Positions 33,349 through 43,178 are shown, counted from the first letter of the stretch. The stretch: 64,000 nt of DNA from Gemmatimonadota bacterium (GCA_022823225.1 JAJDXM010000026.1:20788-84787); one strand, 5' to 3'. Translations and numbers: made by a program. The notes: a model not told the origin generated them from the letters alone.

Positions 33349-34737
33349 ATGGGACCGGGAGAACAGGAACGGGTCGCGGTCATCGGCCTGGGGGCCAGCG
33401 GAGAGGCCGCTGCGCGCCTGGCCCTGGCGAAAGGAGCGAGAGTTCATGTCACGGATTCGAAGAGCGAAGACCCAGTTGCAGCTCGTGGAGCCGCTCTCCG
33501 GGCACGAGGAGCGGACGTTCGCCTCGGACGGCACGACATCGAGGGAATCGCCGCGGCCGACACCGTCGTCGTCAGCCCGGGGATCGGGCCCCGCGCGCCG
33601 GTGCTCGCCGCCCTCCGCGCTCGGGGCGTCCGTTGGATATCGGAACCTGAATACGCCAGCCGGTTCATCCAGAGTCCACTGACCGTCGTGACCGGCACCA
33701 ACGGGAAGACCACCACCGCCGCCCTGTGCGCGCACCTTCTCTGCGCGGGCGGGGTCGACGCGGTGCTGGGTGGAAACATCGGCGGTGGTCTGGGCCCGCC
33801 CGCGTCCACCCTGGCGCTGACGCATCCCGCTGCCGATCGCATCGTCCTGGAGCTGTCGTCGTTCCAGCTGGCCGACATCCGCGACCTGACCCCGGATGTG
33901 GGGGTGATGACGAACCTCGGGGTCGACCACATGGACCGGTACGACACCGTCGAGGAGTATCACCGCGACAAGCGGCGGCTCTTCGAGGCGGGCAGCGGGA
34001 ACACGGCGTGGGTGGTGAATGGCGACGACGTGGCGGTCATGGCGATGGCCGGCGGCTTCCCGGGCAGGCATCTGGGATTCTCCCTCGAGCGGCAGCCGAA
34101 CCCGGGGGCCTTCGCCACCGGCGGCGGCCTCTTCCTCTCCGAAGGGACGGAAGGGCCGCGGCGGGTGGCCCGCGCGGCCGACCTGCAGCTTCTGGGGCGC
34201 CACAACGTGGCCAATGCGCTTGCGGCGATCCTGGCCGCGTCGGCGTCCGGAGCGCCGCGGGGACGGGAGGCCGCCGGTCTCGCCGGCTTCGCCCCCCTCC
34301 CGCACCGCCTGGAGCCGGTGGGAACGGTCGACGGCGTGCGCTGGGTGAACGACTCGAAGGCGACCAACGTGGCCGCGGCGGCAAGCGCGCTCGCCAGCCT
34401 CGACGGCCCGGTGGTGCTGCTCGTGGGCGGGACCGACAAGGGCGAGGACTTTCGCGGCCTGCTCCCCGCGATGAGGGACCGGGTGCGCGCGGTGGTGACG
34501 TACGGGGCTGCCGGGCGGAGGGCGGAGGCCGAACTGCGGGGCGGCCCAACGCATCGTGCGTCCCCCGTGACCCGGATCGGGGGCTCCTTCGGGGAAGCCG
34601 TGGATGCAGCGCGTGCGCGGGCGCGCGCGGGGGACACGCTGCTGCTGGCGCCGGCCTGTTCCAGCTTCGACATGTTCGAGAACTACCAGCACCGGGGCGA
34701 CGCGTTCCGCGCGCTCGCGAAGGCAGGCGCCCCATGA
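33349..34737 (+). CDS. murD: UDP-MurNAc-L-alanine:D-glutamate ligase
   Basis: The 462-residue product begins VAVIGLGASGEAAARL (nucleotide-binding N-domain), has the ATP loop TGTNGKTT (115-122), LELSSFQLADI, and the MurD-specific WVNDSKATN followed by VLLVGGTDKGEDF. It adds D-Glu to UDP-MurNAc-L-Ala. It lies 4 nt after mraY and overlaps ftsW as ATGA. Confidence 0.95.
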   Translation: MGPGEQERVAVIGLGASGEAAARLALAKGARVHVTDSKSEDPVAARGAALRARGADVRLGRHDIEGIAAADTVVVSPGIGPRAPVLAALRARGVRWISEPEYASRFIQSPLTVVTGTNGKTTTAALCAHLLCAGGVDAVLGGNIGGGLGPPASTLALTHPAADRIVLELSSFQLADIRDLTPDVGVMTNLGVDHMDRYDTVEEYHRDKRRLFEAGSGNTAWVVNGDDVAVMAMAGGFPGRHLGFSLERQPNPGAFATGGGLFLSEGTEGPRRVARAADLQLLGRHNVANALAAILAASASGAPRGREAAGLAGFAPLPHRLEPVGTVDGVRWVNDSKATNVAAAASALASLDGPVVLLVGGTDKGEDFRGLLPAMRDRVRAVVTYGAAGRRAEAELRGGPTHRASPVTRIGGSFGEAVDAARARARAGDTLLLAPACSSFDMFENYQHRGDAFRALAKAGAP

Positions 34738-35978
34738 GCCGCGCCTTCGCCGGACCCTGGGGCCGGCGCGGCGGCACCGGGCGCGGCGTGTGGGCGGTCG
34801 ACGTGGCCAACCACGTCCACCGCTCGCTCCCCGAGACCGGGCTGGGGCGGGGCTGGGAAGGCGCCATGATCATGGCGCTCACCGCGACCCTCCTCCTCTT
34901 CGGACTGCTCACCCTGCACAGCGCCAGTGCGGTCATGGCCGAACGCGGGGACCTTCCGCACTACCACTACGTCCTGCGCCAGGGCGCCGGAGTGATCCTC
35001 GGCCTGGCGGTCATGCTGGTGTGCGCCCGCATCCCCACCGAGTGGTGGAGGCGGCTGTCGCCGCACCTGATGCTCGGTTCCGTCCTCCTCCTTGTCGTCG
35101 TCATCCTGCCCTTCACGCACGCGATCGCGCCCGAGGTGAACGGTGCGCGCCGGTGGATCCGCCTTCCGGGAGTGACCGTCCAGCCCTCGGACGTGGCCAA
35201 GATCGCGGTCCTGGTGTGGACTGCGGCGCTCGCGGTGCGCAAACGTCATCTGCTGCAGAAGCTGCGCCGGGGTCTCGCTCCGTTCCTCGTGGGGTGGGCG
35301 GTGATCCTGGTGCCGATCATCTTGGAGCCCGATGTCTCGACCGCGTGTCTGATCGCGGCGCTTGGCGCAATCATCGTCTTTGCCGCGGGCGCGCGCGTCG
35401 GCCACTTCGTTCTGCTGGGCGTGCTCGCGCTTCCGGTCGCGGCGCCCGTGCTGATGGCCGGCTACCGGGGCGCCCGCTGGAAATCGCTCCTGCTCGACCC
35501 GGGCGGCCCGGTGGAAGGGACTTCCTTTCAGAGCTACCAGAGCCTGCTGGCGATCGGGTCGGGTGGCGTGACGGGCGTGGGGTTCGGGGCCGGGCGACAG
35601 AAGTTCGGCTTCCTTCCCGAGGCCCACAACGACTTCATCTTCGCGATGATCGGCGAAGAGTGGGGATTCGTCGGGGCGCTCGCGGTGATCATCTGCTACC
35701 TGGCGCTGATCGCCATCGCCTTCCGGGTCGCCCGCCGCGCGAGGGACCTGTTCGGGGAGCTGCTGGCGGTGGGGGTCGCGTCGCTGATCGGTCTGCAGGC
35801 GTTCCTGCACATCGGGGTCGGACTCGGCGTCTTCCCGGCGACGGGGCTGTCGCTCCCGTTCGTGTCCTTTGGCCGCACCAACGTGATCGCGATGCTGGCC
35901 GCGGTGGGGATCCTGCTGGCCGTCGCCCGCGAGGCACCGGAAGGACGACTCGAACGCGCCGCAGCGGAGGGAGGGTAG
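34734..35978 (+). CDS. ftsW: Septal peptidoglycan glycosyltransferase FtsW
   Basis: A 414-residue SEDS protein with about ten helices. Family signatures are NGARRWIRLPGVTVQPSDVAK (the catalytic loop region), GARWKSLL, FSFPEAHNDFIFAMIGEE-like FLPEAHNDFIFAMIGEE, and the C-terminal GLSLPFVSFGRTN. It polymerises lipid II at the septum with FtsI. An N-terminal cytosolic extension of about 40 Gly/Arg-rich residues precedes the first helix. The ATG overlaps the murD stop. Confidence 0.94.
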   Translation: MSRAFAGPWGRRGGTGRGVWAVDVANHVHRSLPETGLGRGWEGAMIMALTATLLLFGLLTLHSASAVMAERGDLPHYHYVLRQGAGVILGLAVMLVCARIPTEWWRRLSPHLMLGSVLLLVVVILPFTHAIAPEVNGARRWIRLPGVTVQPSDVAKIAVLVWTAALAVRKRHLLQKLRRGLAPFLVGWAVILVPIILEPDVSTACLIAALGAIIVFAAGARVGHFVLLGVLALPVAAPVLMAGYRGARWKSLLLDPGGPVEGTSFQSYQSLLAIGSGGVTGVGFGAGRQKFGFLPEAHNDFIFAMIGEEWGFVGALAVIICYLALIAIAFRVARRARDLFGELLAVGVASLIGLQAFLHIGVGLGVFPATGLSLPFVSFGRTNVIAMLAAVGILLAVAREAPEGRLERAAAEGG

Positions 35979-35979
35979 C

Positions 35980-37125
35980 GTGGTGGTGGTCTTTTCGGGC
36001 GGCGGAACCGCGGGGCATTTCCACCCGGCGAGGAACATCGCCGAAGCGCTTGCCGGGTCGTCGCCGCGCGTGGAGCCCTATTTCGTGGGAACCCATGGGC
36101 GGATCGAGGCGCTGGAACTGCCGCGCCTCGGCTACAGCTACAGGCTGGTGCGGGTGGAGGGGTTGCGCGGCCTCCGAGGCGGGCGGATTGCCGGCATGGC
36201 CGCGAACGCCCGGGCCCTCTGGCTGCTTCTGCTCGCGGTCCTGCGGCTCATGCCCGACTTCCGCAGGCGCGAAGCGGCGGCCGTGGTCCTCACGGGCGGC
36301 TACGTCTGCGCGCCGGCCGGAATCGCGGCCCGGATTCTGGGAATCCCGCTGGTGCTCCAGGAACAGAACCGGCATCCCGGCAAGACCACCCGCCTGCTCT
36401 CGCGCTGGGCGCGGCAGATCCACCTCGCGTATCCCGAAGCGGGCGCCGCGCTCCCGCGCCGCGCCCGCTCCCGGATCCGCGATTCCGGCAACCCGATCCG
36501 CCCCTTGCCCCCCGCGGCCGAGCGCGGCCGCGCTGCCGCCCGGACCGCGCTCGGCCTGCCCGCCGACGCCTCCGTGGTCCTCGTTGTCGGGGGCAGCCAG
36601 GGTGCACGCAAGATGAATTCCCGTTTGATCGAGATCTTGCAAGACGATCTGCCGAGCAAACGCGAATTCGTCTTATGGATCACCGGACGAGCCCACTACG
36701 AGGACGCCGTCCGAGCGCTGGGCCGCGCCCGTGGGGACCACTTCGCGGTAGTCCCGTACCTGGAGCCCGAGGAGATGTACCGGGCGCTGGCCGCGTCGAA
36801 TCTCGCCGTCTCGCGCTCGGGCGCGATGGCCACCTCCGAGTTCCTCGCGTGGGGCCTCCCGGCGATTCTGGTGCCGCTCCCCACCGCCGCCGCCGACCAC
36901 CAGAGCGCGAATGCCCGCGCCCTGGAGGCCGCCGGCGCCGCCCTCCACCTCCCCGAGGCGGCCCCGGACGGAACCGCGCTCACCGGAGCGCGGCTCTGGG
37001 AGGAGGTCGCGCGGGTGCTTGGCACCCCCGGGCTCCTAGCGGAGATGTCCCGCGCCGCGAAGGCCCGGGCCCGCCCCGACGCCGCGCGCGAGGTGGCCGC
37101 CGCGATCACGGAGGTGATCGGGTGA
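35980..37125 (+). CDS. murG: UDP-GlcNAc:lipid I N-acetylglucosaminyltransferase
   Basis: The 381-residue GT28 enzyme makes lipid II. It has the N-terminal SGGGTAGHFHPA loop, VLTGGYVCAPAGIAA, IPLVLQEQNRHPGKTTRLLSR, VVGGSQGARKMN, and the C-domain AVSRSGAMATSEFLAWGLPAILVPLPTA. The family's usual GGTGGH reads GGTAGH here. The GTG start follows GGAGGGAGGG. It overlaps murC as GTGA. Confidence 0.95.
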   Translation: MVVVFSGGGTAGHFHPARNIAEALAGSSPRVEPYFVGTHGRIEALELPRLGYSYRLVRVEGLRGLRGGRIAGMAANARALWLLLLAVLRLMPDFRRREAAAVVLTGGYVCAPAGIAARILGIPLVLQEQNRHPGKTTRLLSRWARQIHLAYPEAGAALPRRARSRIRDSGNPIRPLPPAAERGRAAARTALGLPADASVVLVVGGSQGARKMNSRLIEILQDDLPSKREFVLWITGRAHYEDAVRALGRARGDHFAVVPYLEPEEMYRALAASNLAVSRSGAMATSEFLAWGLPAILVPLPTAAADHQSANARALEAAGAALHLPEAAPDGTALTGARLWEEVARVLGTPGLLAEMSRAAKARARPDAAREVAAAITEVIG

Positions 37126-38519
37126 GCGCCCCGGGTCTGCGCGAGCTGGCCGCCCGGGGCCCGGTCCACTTCATGGGCGTGGGGGGGGCCGGGATGTCGC
37201 CGCTTGCCGAGATGGTGCTTCGCAGCGGCGGGAAGGTGACCGGGTGCGATCTGGTGGGCGGCGCCGGTCCGGAGGCGCTCACCCGGCTGGGCATGCACTT
37301 TGCCGCGGCCCACGATCCCGCGCACGTCGCGGGCGCCGCCGCCCTCGTGGTGACTTCGGCGATCCCGTCCGGCCACCCCGAAGTCGAGGCGGCGCGGGCG
37401 GGCGGCGTACCGGTCATCCGGCGGGCCGACGCGCTCGGGCAGTGGGTGAACGAGGGGCGCGTGGTGGGGATCGCGGGCACCCACGGCAAGACCACGACGA
37501 CCGCGCTGACCACGCATGTGCTGGTCCATGCCGGAATCGATCCGACCGGGGTTGTGGGCGGCCCGGTGACCGAATGGGGCGGCAACCTTCGTGCCGGCGA
37601 GTCGGACGTCTTCGTCGTGGAGGCCGACGAGTACGACCGCTCCTTCCTGGCCCTGCGCCCCCTGGTCGGGGTCGTCACGAACCTCGAGGCGGATCACCTC
37701 GACGTGTACCGCGACCTCGATGGGGTGCGCGGCGCCTTCGTGCGGTTCGTCGACCGGATCGTCCCCGGGGGAACCCTGTGGATCTGCGGCGACGACCCCG
37801 GGGCGGCCCGGGCCGGCGTGCGGGGCGGCACCCGCACCCGCAGCTACGGTCTCGGCGCGGGTGCGCAGCTGCGCGCCGTCCGGGTGCGCGCGAGCGCCGC
37901 GGGGAGCCGCTTCACGGTCGTGGAGGACGGCGTGCGCGCCGGCGAATTCACCGTGTCGGCGCCCGGCGTCCACAATGTGCGCAACGCGCTCGCCGCGGCG
38001 GGGGTGGGCCGCACCTTCGGGGCGGGGTGGGACGAGATCCGTGCCGGCCTGAAGGCCTTCGCGGGGGTGGGGCGCCGCTACGACGTGCTCGGCACCGCGG
38101 CCGGCGTCGAGGTCGTCGACGACTACGCGCACCACCCGACCGAGATCGTGGCGACGCTCGTGGCCGCGCGCCAGGCCAACCCGGGGAAGCGCATCGTCGC
38201 CGTCTTCCAGCCCCACCTCTTCACCCGCACCCGCGACTTCCATCGCGGCTTCGGCCGGGCCCTGGGCGCCGCCGACCGGGTCTGGGTCACCGACGTCTAC
38301 CCCGCCCGCGAGGCCCCGATCCCGGGCGTCACCGGCGAACTGGTCGCGCGGGCCGTGACCCCGCCCGCCTCGCGCACGGCCTACCACGCGGACCTCGCCA
38401 GCCTGGCGGGCGCGGTGGCGGAGGACCTCTCGCCCGGCGACGTCTGCATCGTGATGGGCGCCGGATCGATCGAGGCGACGGGGCCCGAGATCCTCGCCCT
38501 GCTCGGAGGCGTGCGATGA
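37122..38519 (+). CDS. murC: UDP-N-acetylmuramate:L-alanine ligase
   Basis: The 465-residue product starts with FMGVGGAGMSPLAEM, has the ATP loop GTHGKTT (119-125), VVEADEYDRSFL, and DDYAHHPTEIVATL, the MurC-specific motif. It adds the first L-Ala to UDP-MurNAc. It overlaps murG (GTGA) and ftsQ (ATGA), so murB, often found between murC and ftsQ, is absent from this place. Confidence 0.95.
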   Translation: MSAPGLRELAARGPVHFMGVGGAGMSPLAEMVLRSGGKVTGCDLVGGAGPEALTRLGMHFAAAHDPAHVAGAAALVVTSAIPSGHPEVEAARAGGVPVIRRADALGQWVNEGRVVGIAGTHGKTTTTALTTHVLVHAGIDPTGVVGGPVTEWGGNLRAGESDVFVVEADEYDRSFLALRPLVGVVTNLEADHLDVYRDLDGVRGAFVRFVDRIVPGGTLWICGDDPGAARAGVRGGTRTRSYGLGAGAQLRAVRVRASAAGSRFTVVEDGVRAGEFTVSAPGVHNVRNALAAAGVGRTFGAGWDEIRAGLKAFAGVGRRYDVLGTAAGVEVVDDYAHHPTEIVATLVAARQANPGKRIVAVFQPHLFTRTRDFHRGFGRALGAADRVWVTDVYPAREAPIPGVTGELVARAVTPPASRTAYHADLASLAGAVAEDLSPGDVCIVMGAGSIEATGPEILALLGGVR

Positions 38520-39271
38520 AGCGCACCGTCCACCGCGCAGCCCGGGGAATCGCCGGCTTTCTTGCCGCCGTGGCGGTCATCGCGCTGGTCGGCTGGGGCG
38601 CGGTGCTGGTTGCGGGCGCCTCTCCGTACTTCCGGGTGGACCGCGTCGAGGTGACGGGGCTCACGTACCTCACCCGGGACGAGGTGCGCGCCGCCGCCGG
38701 CGTGGACGGCGCGACCAGCGTGTGGGCGCGCCAGGCGCGGCTGCTCGAGGGCCTGGTGGCGCACCCCATGGTGGAGTCCGCGCGGGTCACCCGCGACCTC
38801 CCCAGAACCCTGCTCTTCGAGATCGAGGAGGCGGAACCGGTCGGACTGGTCGCGCTGCCGCTGGTGCTGGCCGTGGACCGTCACGGCAACGTCCTGGACA
38901 TCGATCCCGGGGAGCCGGTTCTCGACCTGCCGGTGCTCCGGGTCGCCACCGAACGGGCGGCGGGGCTGTGGGGTCCGCGCCTGCTCGCCCGGGAGGTGGC
39001 CCGCATGGCCGAGGTCGCTCCGGAGCTCTTCGCCGTGATCTCGGAGGCGCGCCTGGACGACCGCCAGGTCACCCTGCTGCTCGGCGACTCGGCGCTCAGG
39101 GTGCGCTACCACCCGCCGATCACGGAGGAGCGGCTGCGCGACGCGATCGTCGCCATGAACGACGCGGCCGAGCGCTTCCCCGGCGACCAGCTCCGCGAAG
39201 TGGACCTCCGCTACGCCGACCAGGTGGTCGTGAGGACCGCGGGCGCATTCGCGACCGGGAGCGAATCATGA
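38516..39271 (+). CDS. ftsQ: Cell-division protein FtsQ/DivIB
   Basis: The 251-residue product has one N-terminal membrane helix (IAGFLAAVAVIALVGWGAVLVAG) and then a POTRA domain starting SPYFRVDRVEVTGLTYLTRDEV, with VESARVTRDLPRTLLFEIEEAEPV, the FtsQ-type pattern. It links FtsL/FtsB to the divisome. It is the only candidate between murC and ftsA and overlaps both by 4 nt. Confidence 0.9.
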   Translation: MKRTVHRAARGIAGFLAAVAVIALVGWGAVLVAGASPYFRVDRVEVTGLTYLTRDEVRAAAGVDGATSVWARQARLLEGLVAHPMVESARVTRDLPRTLLFEIEEAEPVGLVALPLVLAVDRHGNVLDIDPGEPVLDLPVLRVATERAAGLWGPRLLAREVARMAEVAPELFAVISEARLDDRQVTLLLGDSALRVRYHPPITEERLRDAIVAMNDAAERFPGDQLREVDLRYADQVVVRTAGAFATGSES

Positions 39272-40494
39272 GGTCGATCCTGGTCGCCGGTCTCGATGTG
39301 GGCTCGACCTGCACGCGCGCCGTGGTCGGGGAGCTGCTGGGCAGGCCCCACCATCCGCAGCTCGGGGTGCTGGGGATCGGGCGCAGCCGCACGGTCGGGG
39401 TGCGCAAGGACGTGGTGACCGACCTCGAAGCGGCCACCGAGTGCATCCGCGCGACCCTGCGCGAGGCGGAGGTGATGGCGGGCGTGCGGCTGGACCGCGT
39501 ATACGTCGGCGTTTCGGGCGACCACGTGGCCGTGGACCGCTCCTCCGGGGTCGTGGCGGTTGCCGCCGAGGAGATCGTGTCGCGCGACATCGACCGCGTG
39601 CACGAGGTTGCCCAGGCGGTCGCGCTCCCCCAGGACCGCGAACTGCTCCACGCCGTGCCCCGCGACTACTACGTGGACTATCACGGCGGCATCACGGACC
39701 CCGTGGGCATGACCGGAACCCGCCTCGAAACCGAGCTCTACCTCGTGACGGGATCGTCGGCGGTGGTCGGGAACCTGACGCGCGCGGTGGAAAAGGCCGG
39801 CTACAGGGTGCAGGGGCGCGTCTTCGAGCCCCTGGCGGCGGGGCGCGCGGTGCTCGCCGAGGACGAGAAGGAGCTGGGCGTGGCGATGGTCGATCTGGGC
39901 GGCTCGTCGACCGGGATCTCCGTTCACTACGAAGGAAAGATCCGCGACCTGGCGGTGATGCCCTTCGGCGGCGCCACGATCACCGGCGACCTGATCCGCG
40001 GTCTCTCGGTCCCCTTCGCCGACGCCCGCCGGATCAAGGAGCTCCACGGGGTCGCGTGCGCACGCCTGGTCGACCCCGCCGACGTCGTTCGGCTGCCCGG
40101 AGTGAACGGGCGGGGGCGCTCCGTGCCCGGCACCTATGTCGCCGAGCTCATCGAGCAGCGCCTGGAAAACATGTTTCGGCGGATAAACAGACGATTGCAC
40201 GAGACGTTTCCGCAGGGAGCGCTGGGCGCGGGAATCGTGCTTACGGGTGGCGTTGCGGCCACGCACGGCATCTGCCAGCTCGCGCGCACCTGTCTGGAAG
40301 CCCCTGTCAGATCGGGCTTTCCGGCCGAGGGACTGGCGGGCCTTTCGGACATGATCGCGCGGCCCGGCTTCGCGACGGCCGCGGGTCTCGCGCTCCACGG
40401 CGCAGACTATTTCCTGGAAACTGGTGAAGGGGCCTCCACCGTGACCTCCGGATTGGTGACACGCGTGGGCGCCTGGCTCAAGGAGTTTTTTTAA
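39268..40494 (+). CDS. ftsA: Cell-division actin-like protein FtsA
   Basis: The 408-residue protein has the actin-type phosphate loops VAGLDVGSTCTRAVV and VAMVDLGGSSTGISVHYEGKI and the FtsA-specific 1C region. ITGDLIRGLSVPFADARRIKELHG, ENMFRRINRRL and GIVLTGGVAATHG complete the core. The C-terminal TRVGAWLKEFF is an amphipathic membrane-binding helix that would tether FtsZ. The ATG overlaps ftsQ. A run of seven T at its end (40486-40492) has no hairpin. Confidence 0.95.
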   Translation: MRSILVAGLDVGSTCTRAVVGELLGRPHHPQLGVLGIGRSRTVGVRKDVVTDLEAATECIRATLREAEVMAGVRLDRVYVGVSGDHVAVDRSSGVVAVAAEEIVSRDIDRVHEVAQAVALPQDRELLHAVPRDYYVDYHGGITDPVGMTGTRLETELYLVTGSSAVVGNLTRAVEKAGYRVQGRVFEPLAAGRAVLAEDEKELGVAMVDLGGSSTGISVHYEGKIRDLAVMPFGGATITGDLIRGLSVPFADARRIKELHGVACARLVDPADVVRLPGVNGRGRSVPGTYVAELIEQRLENMFRRINRRLHETFPQGALGAGIVLTGGVAATHGICQLARTCLEAPVRSGFPAEGLAGLSDMIARPGFATAAGLALHGADYFLETGEGASTVTSGLVTRVGAWLKEFF

Positions 40495-40530
40495 CACACG
40501 GTGGTACATTTAAGCCAAGGAGATGAGACG

Positions 40531-41895
40531 ATGCTGATCGAACTGGAAGACGCACCACGCGCGACCGCGCTCATGCGGGTTATCGGCGTCGGCGGTGCCG
40601 GCGGCAACGCCGTCAACCGGATGATCGAAGAAGAGCTCGAGGGAGTCGACTTCATCTCCGCCAATACGGACGCCCAGGCGCTGAACACGTCCCGGGCGAA
40701 CCACACCATCCAGCTGGGCAAGAAGCTCACCCGGGGACTCGGTGCCGGGGCCCGGCCGGGGATCGGACGCCAGGCGGTGGCCGAGGACGCCGAAGAGGTG
40801 CGCGGCGCGCTGGAGGGCGCCGACCTGGTCTTCATCGCCGCCGGCATGGGTGGCGGGACCGGGACCGGCGCGGCTCCGGTCATCGGCGAGATCTCGCGGG
40901 AACTCGGTGCGCTGACCATCGCCGTGGTCACGCGGCCGTTTTCCTTCGAGGGCAAGCGGCGCATGCGCCAGGCGGAACAGGGGCTGGCCGAACTTCGGCG
41001 CTCGGTGGATACCATGGTCGTTGTTCCCAACGACCGCCTGCTCCCGGTGGTCGGCAAGGGCACGACTTTCCGCGATGCGCTCAAGAAGGCGGACGAGGTG
41101 CTCCTGAACGCCACACAGGGAATCAGCGATCTCATCCGCGTGAGCGGGGACGTCAACGTCGACTTCGCCGATGTCCGCACGGTCATGTCGTCGTGCGGCG
41201 CCGCCCTCATGGGCAGCGGGCACGGACGCGGTGAGGACCGCGCGGTCACCGCCGCCCAGGACGCGATCACCTCGCCCCTTCTGGACAACATCTCGATTCT
41301 CGGCGCCAAGGGGGTGCTGATCAACATCACCGGCGGCGCGGACCTCACGATCGACGAGGTCACCGACATCTCCACGATGATCCAGGAGGAGGCCGGAGAC
41401 GAGGCCGAGATCATCTTCGGCGCCGTGCAGGACGAGTCCATGGAGGGCGAGGTCCGCGTGACCCTCATCGCGACCGGCTTCGACGAGAACGTCGAGCGGA
41501 GGGACTCCGGTCCCCTCATCCGGCCGAGCTTCACGGGACAGGAGGGCACACGCGCCTTCGAAGACCCTCCGAAGGTGCCCGTCGTCATGCGGAAGGCCGT
41601 GGGCGACGATGCGCGCCCTCCCGCGCAATTCCCGCCGGGCGTGCTCCCTCCGTCCCGCCGCCCGGCCGAGCCGCCCGCCCCGGCCCCACCGGTCCGGACC
41701 CCCATGCCCCAAGCCGCCGCTCGGCCGAAGCCGGCCGACGTTCCGGCACCGGCCCAGCACCCCGTTCCATCCGCGGTGCATCGCCCGACGCCGCACGCCC
41801 CCGCCGAGACGCACCGGGTCGCGCCATCGGTCGTCATCCGGGCCCGCGGGGGTAGCGTCAGCGAACTGGAGCTTCCTACCTTCATCAGGAGATGA
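40531..41895 (+). CDS. ftsZ: Cell-division tubulin-like protein FtsZ
   Basis: A 454-residue GTPase. The N-terminus MRVIGVGGAGGNAVNRMI, the signature loop GMGGGTGTGAAPVIGEISRE-like block, and NVDFADVRTVMSSCGAALMG are standard FtsZ. A proline-rich linker of about 120 residues ends in ELPTFIRR, the C-terminal peptide that binds FtsA. ATG 40531 is preceded by AAGGAG at 9 nt, the best ribosome-binding site in the cluster, in line with the high need for FtsZ. It overlaps the M23 peptidase gene as ATGA. Confidence 0.97.
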   Translation: MLIELEDAPRATALMRVIGVGGAGGNAVNRMIEEELEGVDFISANTDAQALNTSRANHTIQLGKKLTRGLGAGARPGIGRQAVAEDAEEVRGALEGADLVFIAAGMGGGTGTGAAPVIGEISRELGALTIAVVTRPFSFEGKRRMRQAEQGLAELRRSVDTMVVVPNDRLLPVVGKGTTFRDALKKADEVLLNATQGISDLIRVSGDVNVDFADVRTVMSSCGAALMGSGHGRGEDRAVTAAQDAITSPLLDNISILGAKGVLINITGGADLTIDEVTDISTMIQEEAGDEAEIIFGAVQDESMEGEVRVTLIATGFDENVERRDSGPLIRPSFTGQEGTRAFEDPPKVPVVMRKAVGDDARPPAQFPPGVLPPSRRPAEPPAPAPPVRTPMPQAAARPKPADVPAPAQHPVPSAVHRPTPHAPAETHRVAPSVVIRARGGSVSELELPTFIRR

Positions 41896-43178
41896 GGATC
41901 AGCTTCAACAGGGTTCAGATCACGGCGGGTGCGCTGGCGGCGCTCTGCGGGATGGCCGTCCTCGGCCTGGTGGCTTCGCGCGGGGGAGTCCCGGAGGCCG
42001 AGGTCGCGGAAGCCGTGTACGCCTCGGTGCCCGGCCGGGCCGAAGTGCATGAGATCGCCCGGGGCCGGACCTTCGGCGGGATCCTGCACGACGCCGGGCT
42101 CGGTACCGCGGACTACCGGCGGGTCCTGGACGCGTTCAGGAAGGAAGCCGATCCCAGGAGGCTGAAGTCCGGCACGAGCGTCAGGATTCAGTGGCTTGAG
42201 ACCCCCGGCGGCGAGCGCCTCCACCGGATCGAGGTCGGGCTGAACCGCGACCAGACCGTGTTCGTGGACTGCGGTGGGGGCGGCTGCGGCGCTTCCACGA
42301 TGACGCTGGCGACCTCCATCGACACCGTCTACGCCGCGGGCCGGATCGAGAGCAGCCTCTGGAGCGCGGTGACGAACCTGCCCGAGCTGGCCGCGACCTC
42401 CGCGGGCGACCGGCGCAACTTCGTCCTCAGCCTGGACAGGGTCTTCCAGTGGCAGATCGACTTCTCGCGGCAGATCATGCCCGGCGACACGTACCGGTTC
42501 GTGTTCGAGCGCGAGAAGCGCCCGGAAGGCAGTATGCGGACGGGGCACCTGCTCTCGGCCGAAATCGTGAACAGCGGGAAGGCCTATCACGCCATCTGGT
42601 TCGATCCCAACGGGGACGGCGAGGGCACCTGGTACGACCTGGACGGCCAGTCCGTGCGGCGCGCCTTCCTCATGAAGCCCATCGAACTGAGCCGCATCTC
42701 GTCGCGCTTCGGGATGAGGCACCACCCGATCCTGAAGGAGTGGCGCAACCACAACGGGGTCGACTACGCGGCATCGCGGGGAACGCCGGTCCAGTCGACC
42801 GGGGCCGGCGTGGTCGTGCGCCGCAACCGCAGCGAGACCTATGGGAACGTCATCGACGTGCGTCACCCCAACGGCTTTCTTACGCGCTATGCCCATCTGA
42901 ACGGCTTCGAGCGCGGGATTGCGGTGGGGTCGCGCGTGGGCCAGGGCGAGGTGATCGGGTACGTGGGAATGACCGGGATGGCAACCGGCTACCATCTCCA
43001 CTACGAGATGCACGCGTCCGGCCGTCCGGTCGATCCGCTCGCAATCGAGTTTCCCCCCGAGGATCCGGTTCCGGCCGACGATCGCGCCCGCTGGGAACTG
43101 GAGAGCGCCGCGCGGCTCGCCCTGCTGTTCAGCCTTCCCGGCCCCGATGAACTCCGGGCGGTGCGGGCAGACCAGTAA
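41892..43178 (+). CDS. M23-family peptidoglycan endopeptidase
   Basis: The 428-residue protein has one N-terminal membrane helix (ITAGALAALCGMAVLGLVAS), an OapA/LysM-like region (GRTFGGILHDAGL), a Csd3-type middle domain, and a C-terminal LytM domain. Zinc ligands are visible as H287xxxD291 (NHNGVDYAA) and H368xH370 (HLHYE), so it should be active, cutting peptide cross-links. It is coupled to ftsZ by an ATGA overlap, which suggests a role in septal wall splitting or remodelling. Confidence 0.88.
   Translation: MRISFNRVQITAGALAALCGMAVLGLVASRGGVPEAEVAEAVYASVPGRAEVHEIARGRTFGGILHDAGLGTADYRRVLDAFRKEADPRRLKSGTSVRIQWLETPGGERLHRIEVGLNRDQTVFVDCGGGGCGASTMTLATSIDTVYAAGRIESSLWSAVTNLPELAATSAGDRRNFVLSLDRVFQWQIDFSRQIMPGDTYRFVFEREKRPEGSMRTGHLLSAEIVNSGKAYHAIWFDPNGDGEGTWYDLDGQSVRRAFLMKPIELSRISSRFGMRHHPILKEWRNHNGVDYAASRGTPVQSTGAGVVVRRNRSETYGNVIDVRHPNGFLTRYAHLNGFERGIAVGSRVGQGEVIGYVGMTGMATGYHLHYEMHASGRPVDPLAIEFPPEDPVPADDRARWELESAARLALLFSLPGPDELRAVRADQ

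Noticed and set aside
40486..40492. T-run at the end of ftsA as an intrinsic terminator
   Set aside because: No hairpin precedes it, and ftsZ follows in the same cluster.
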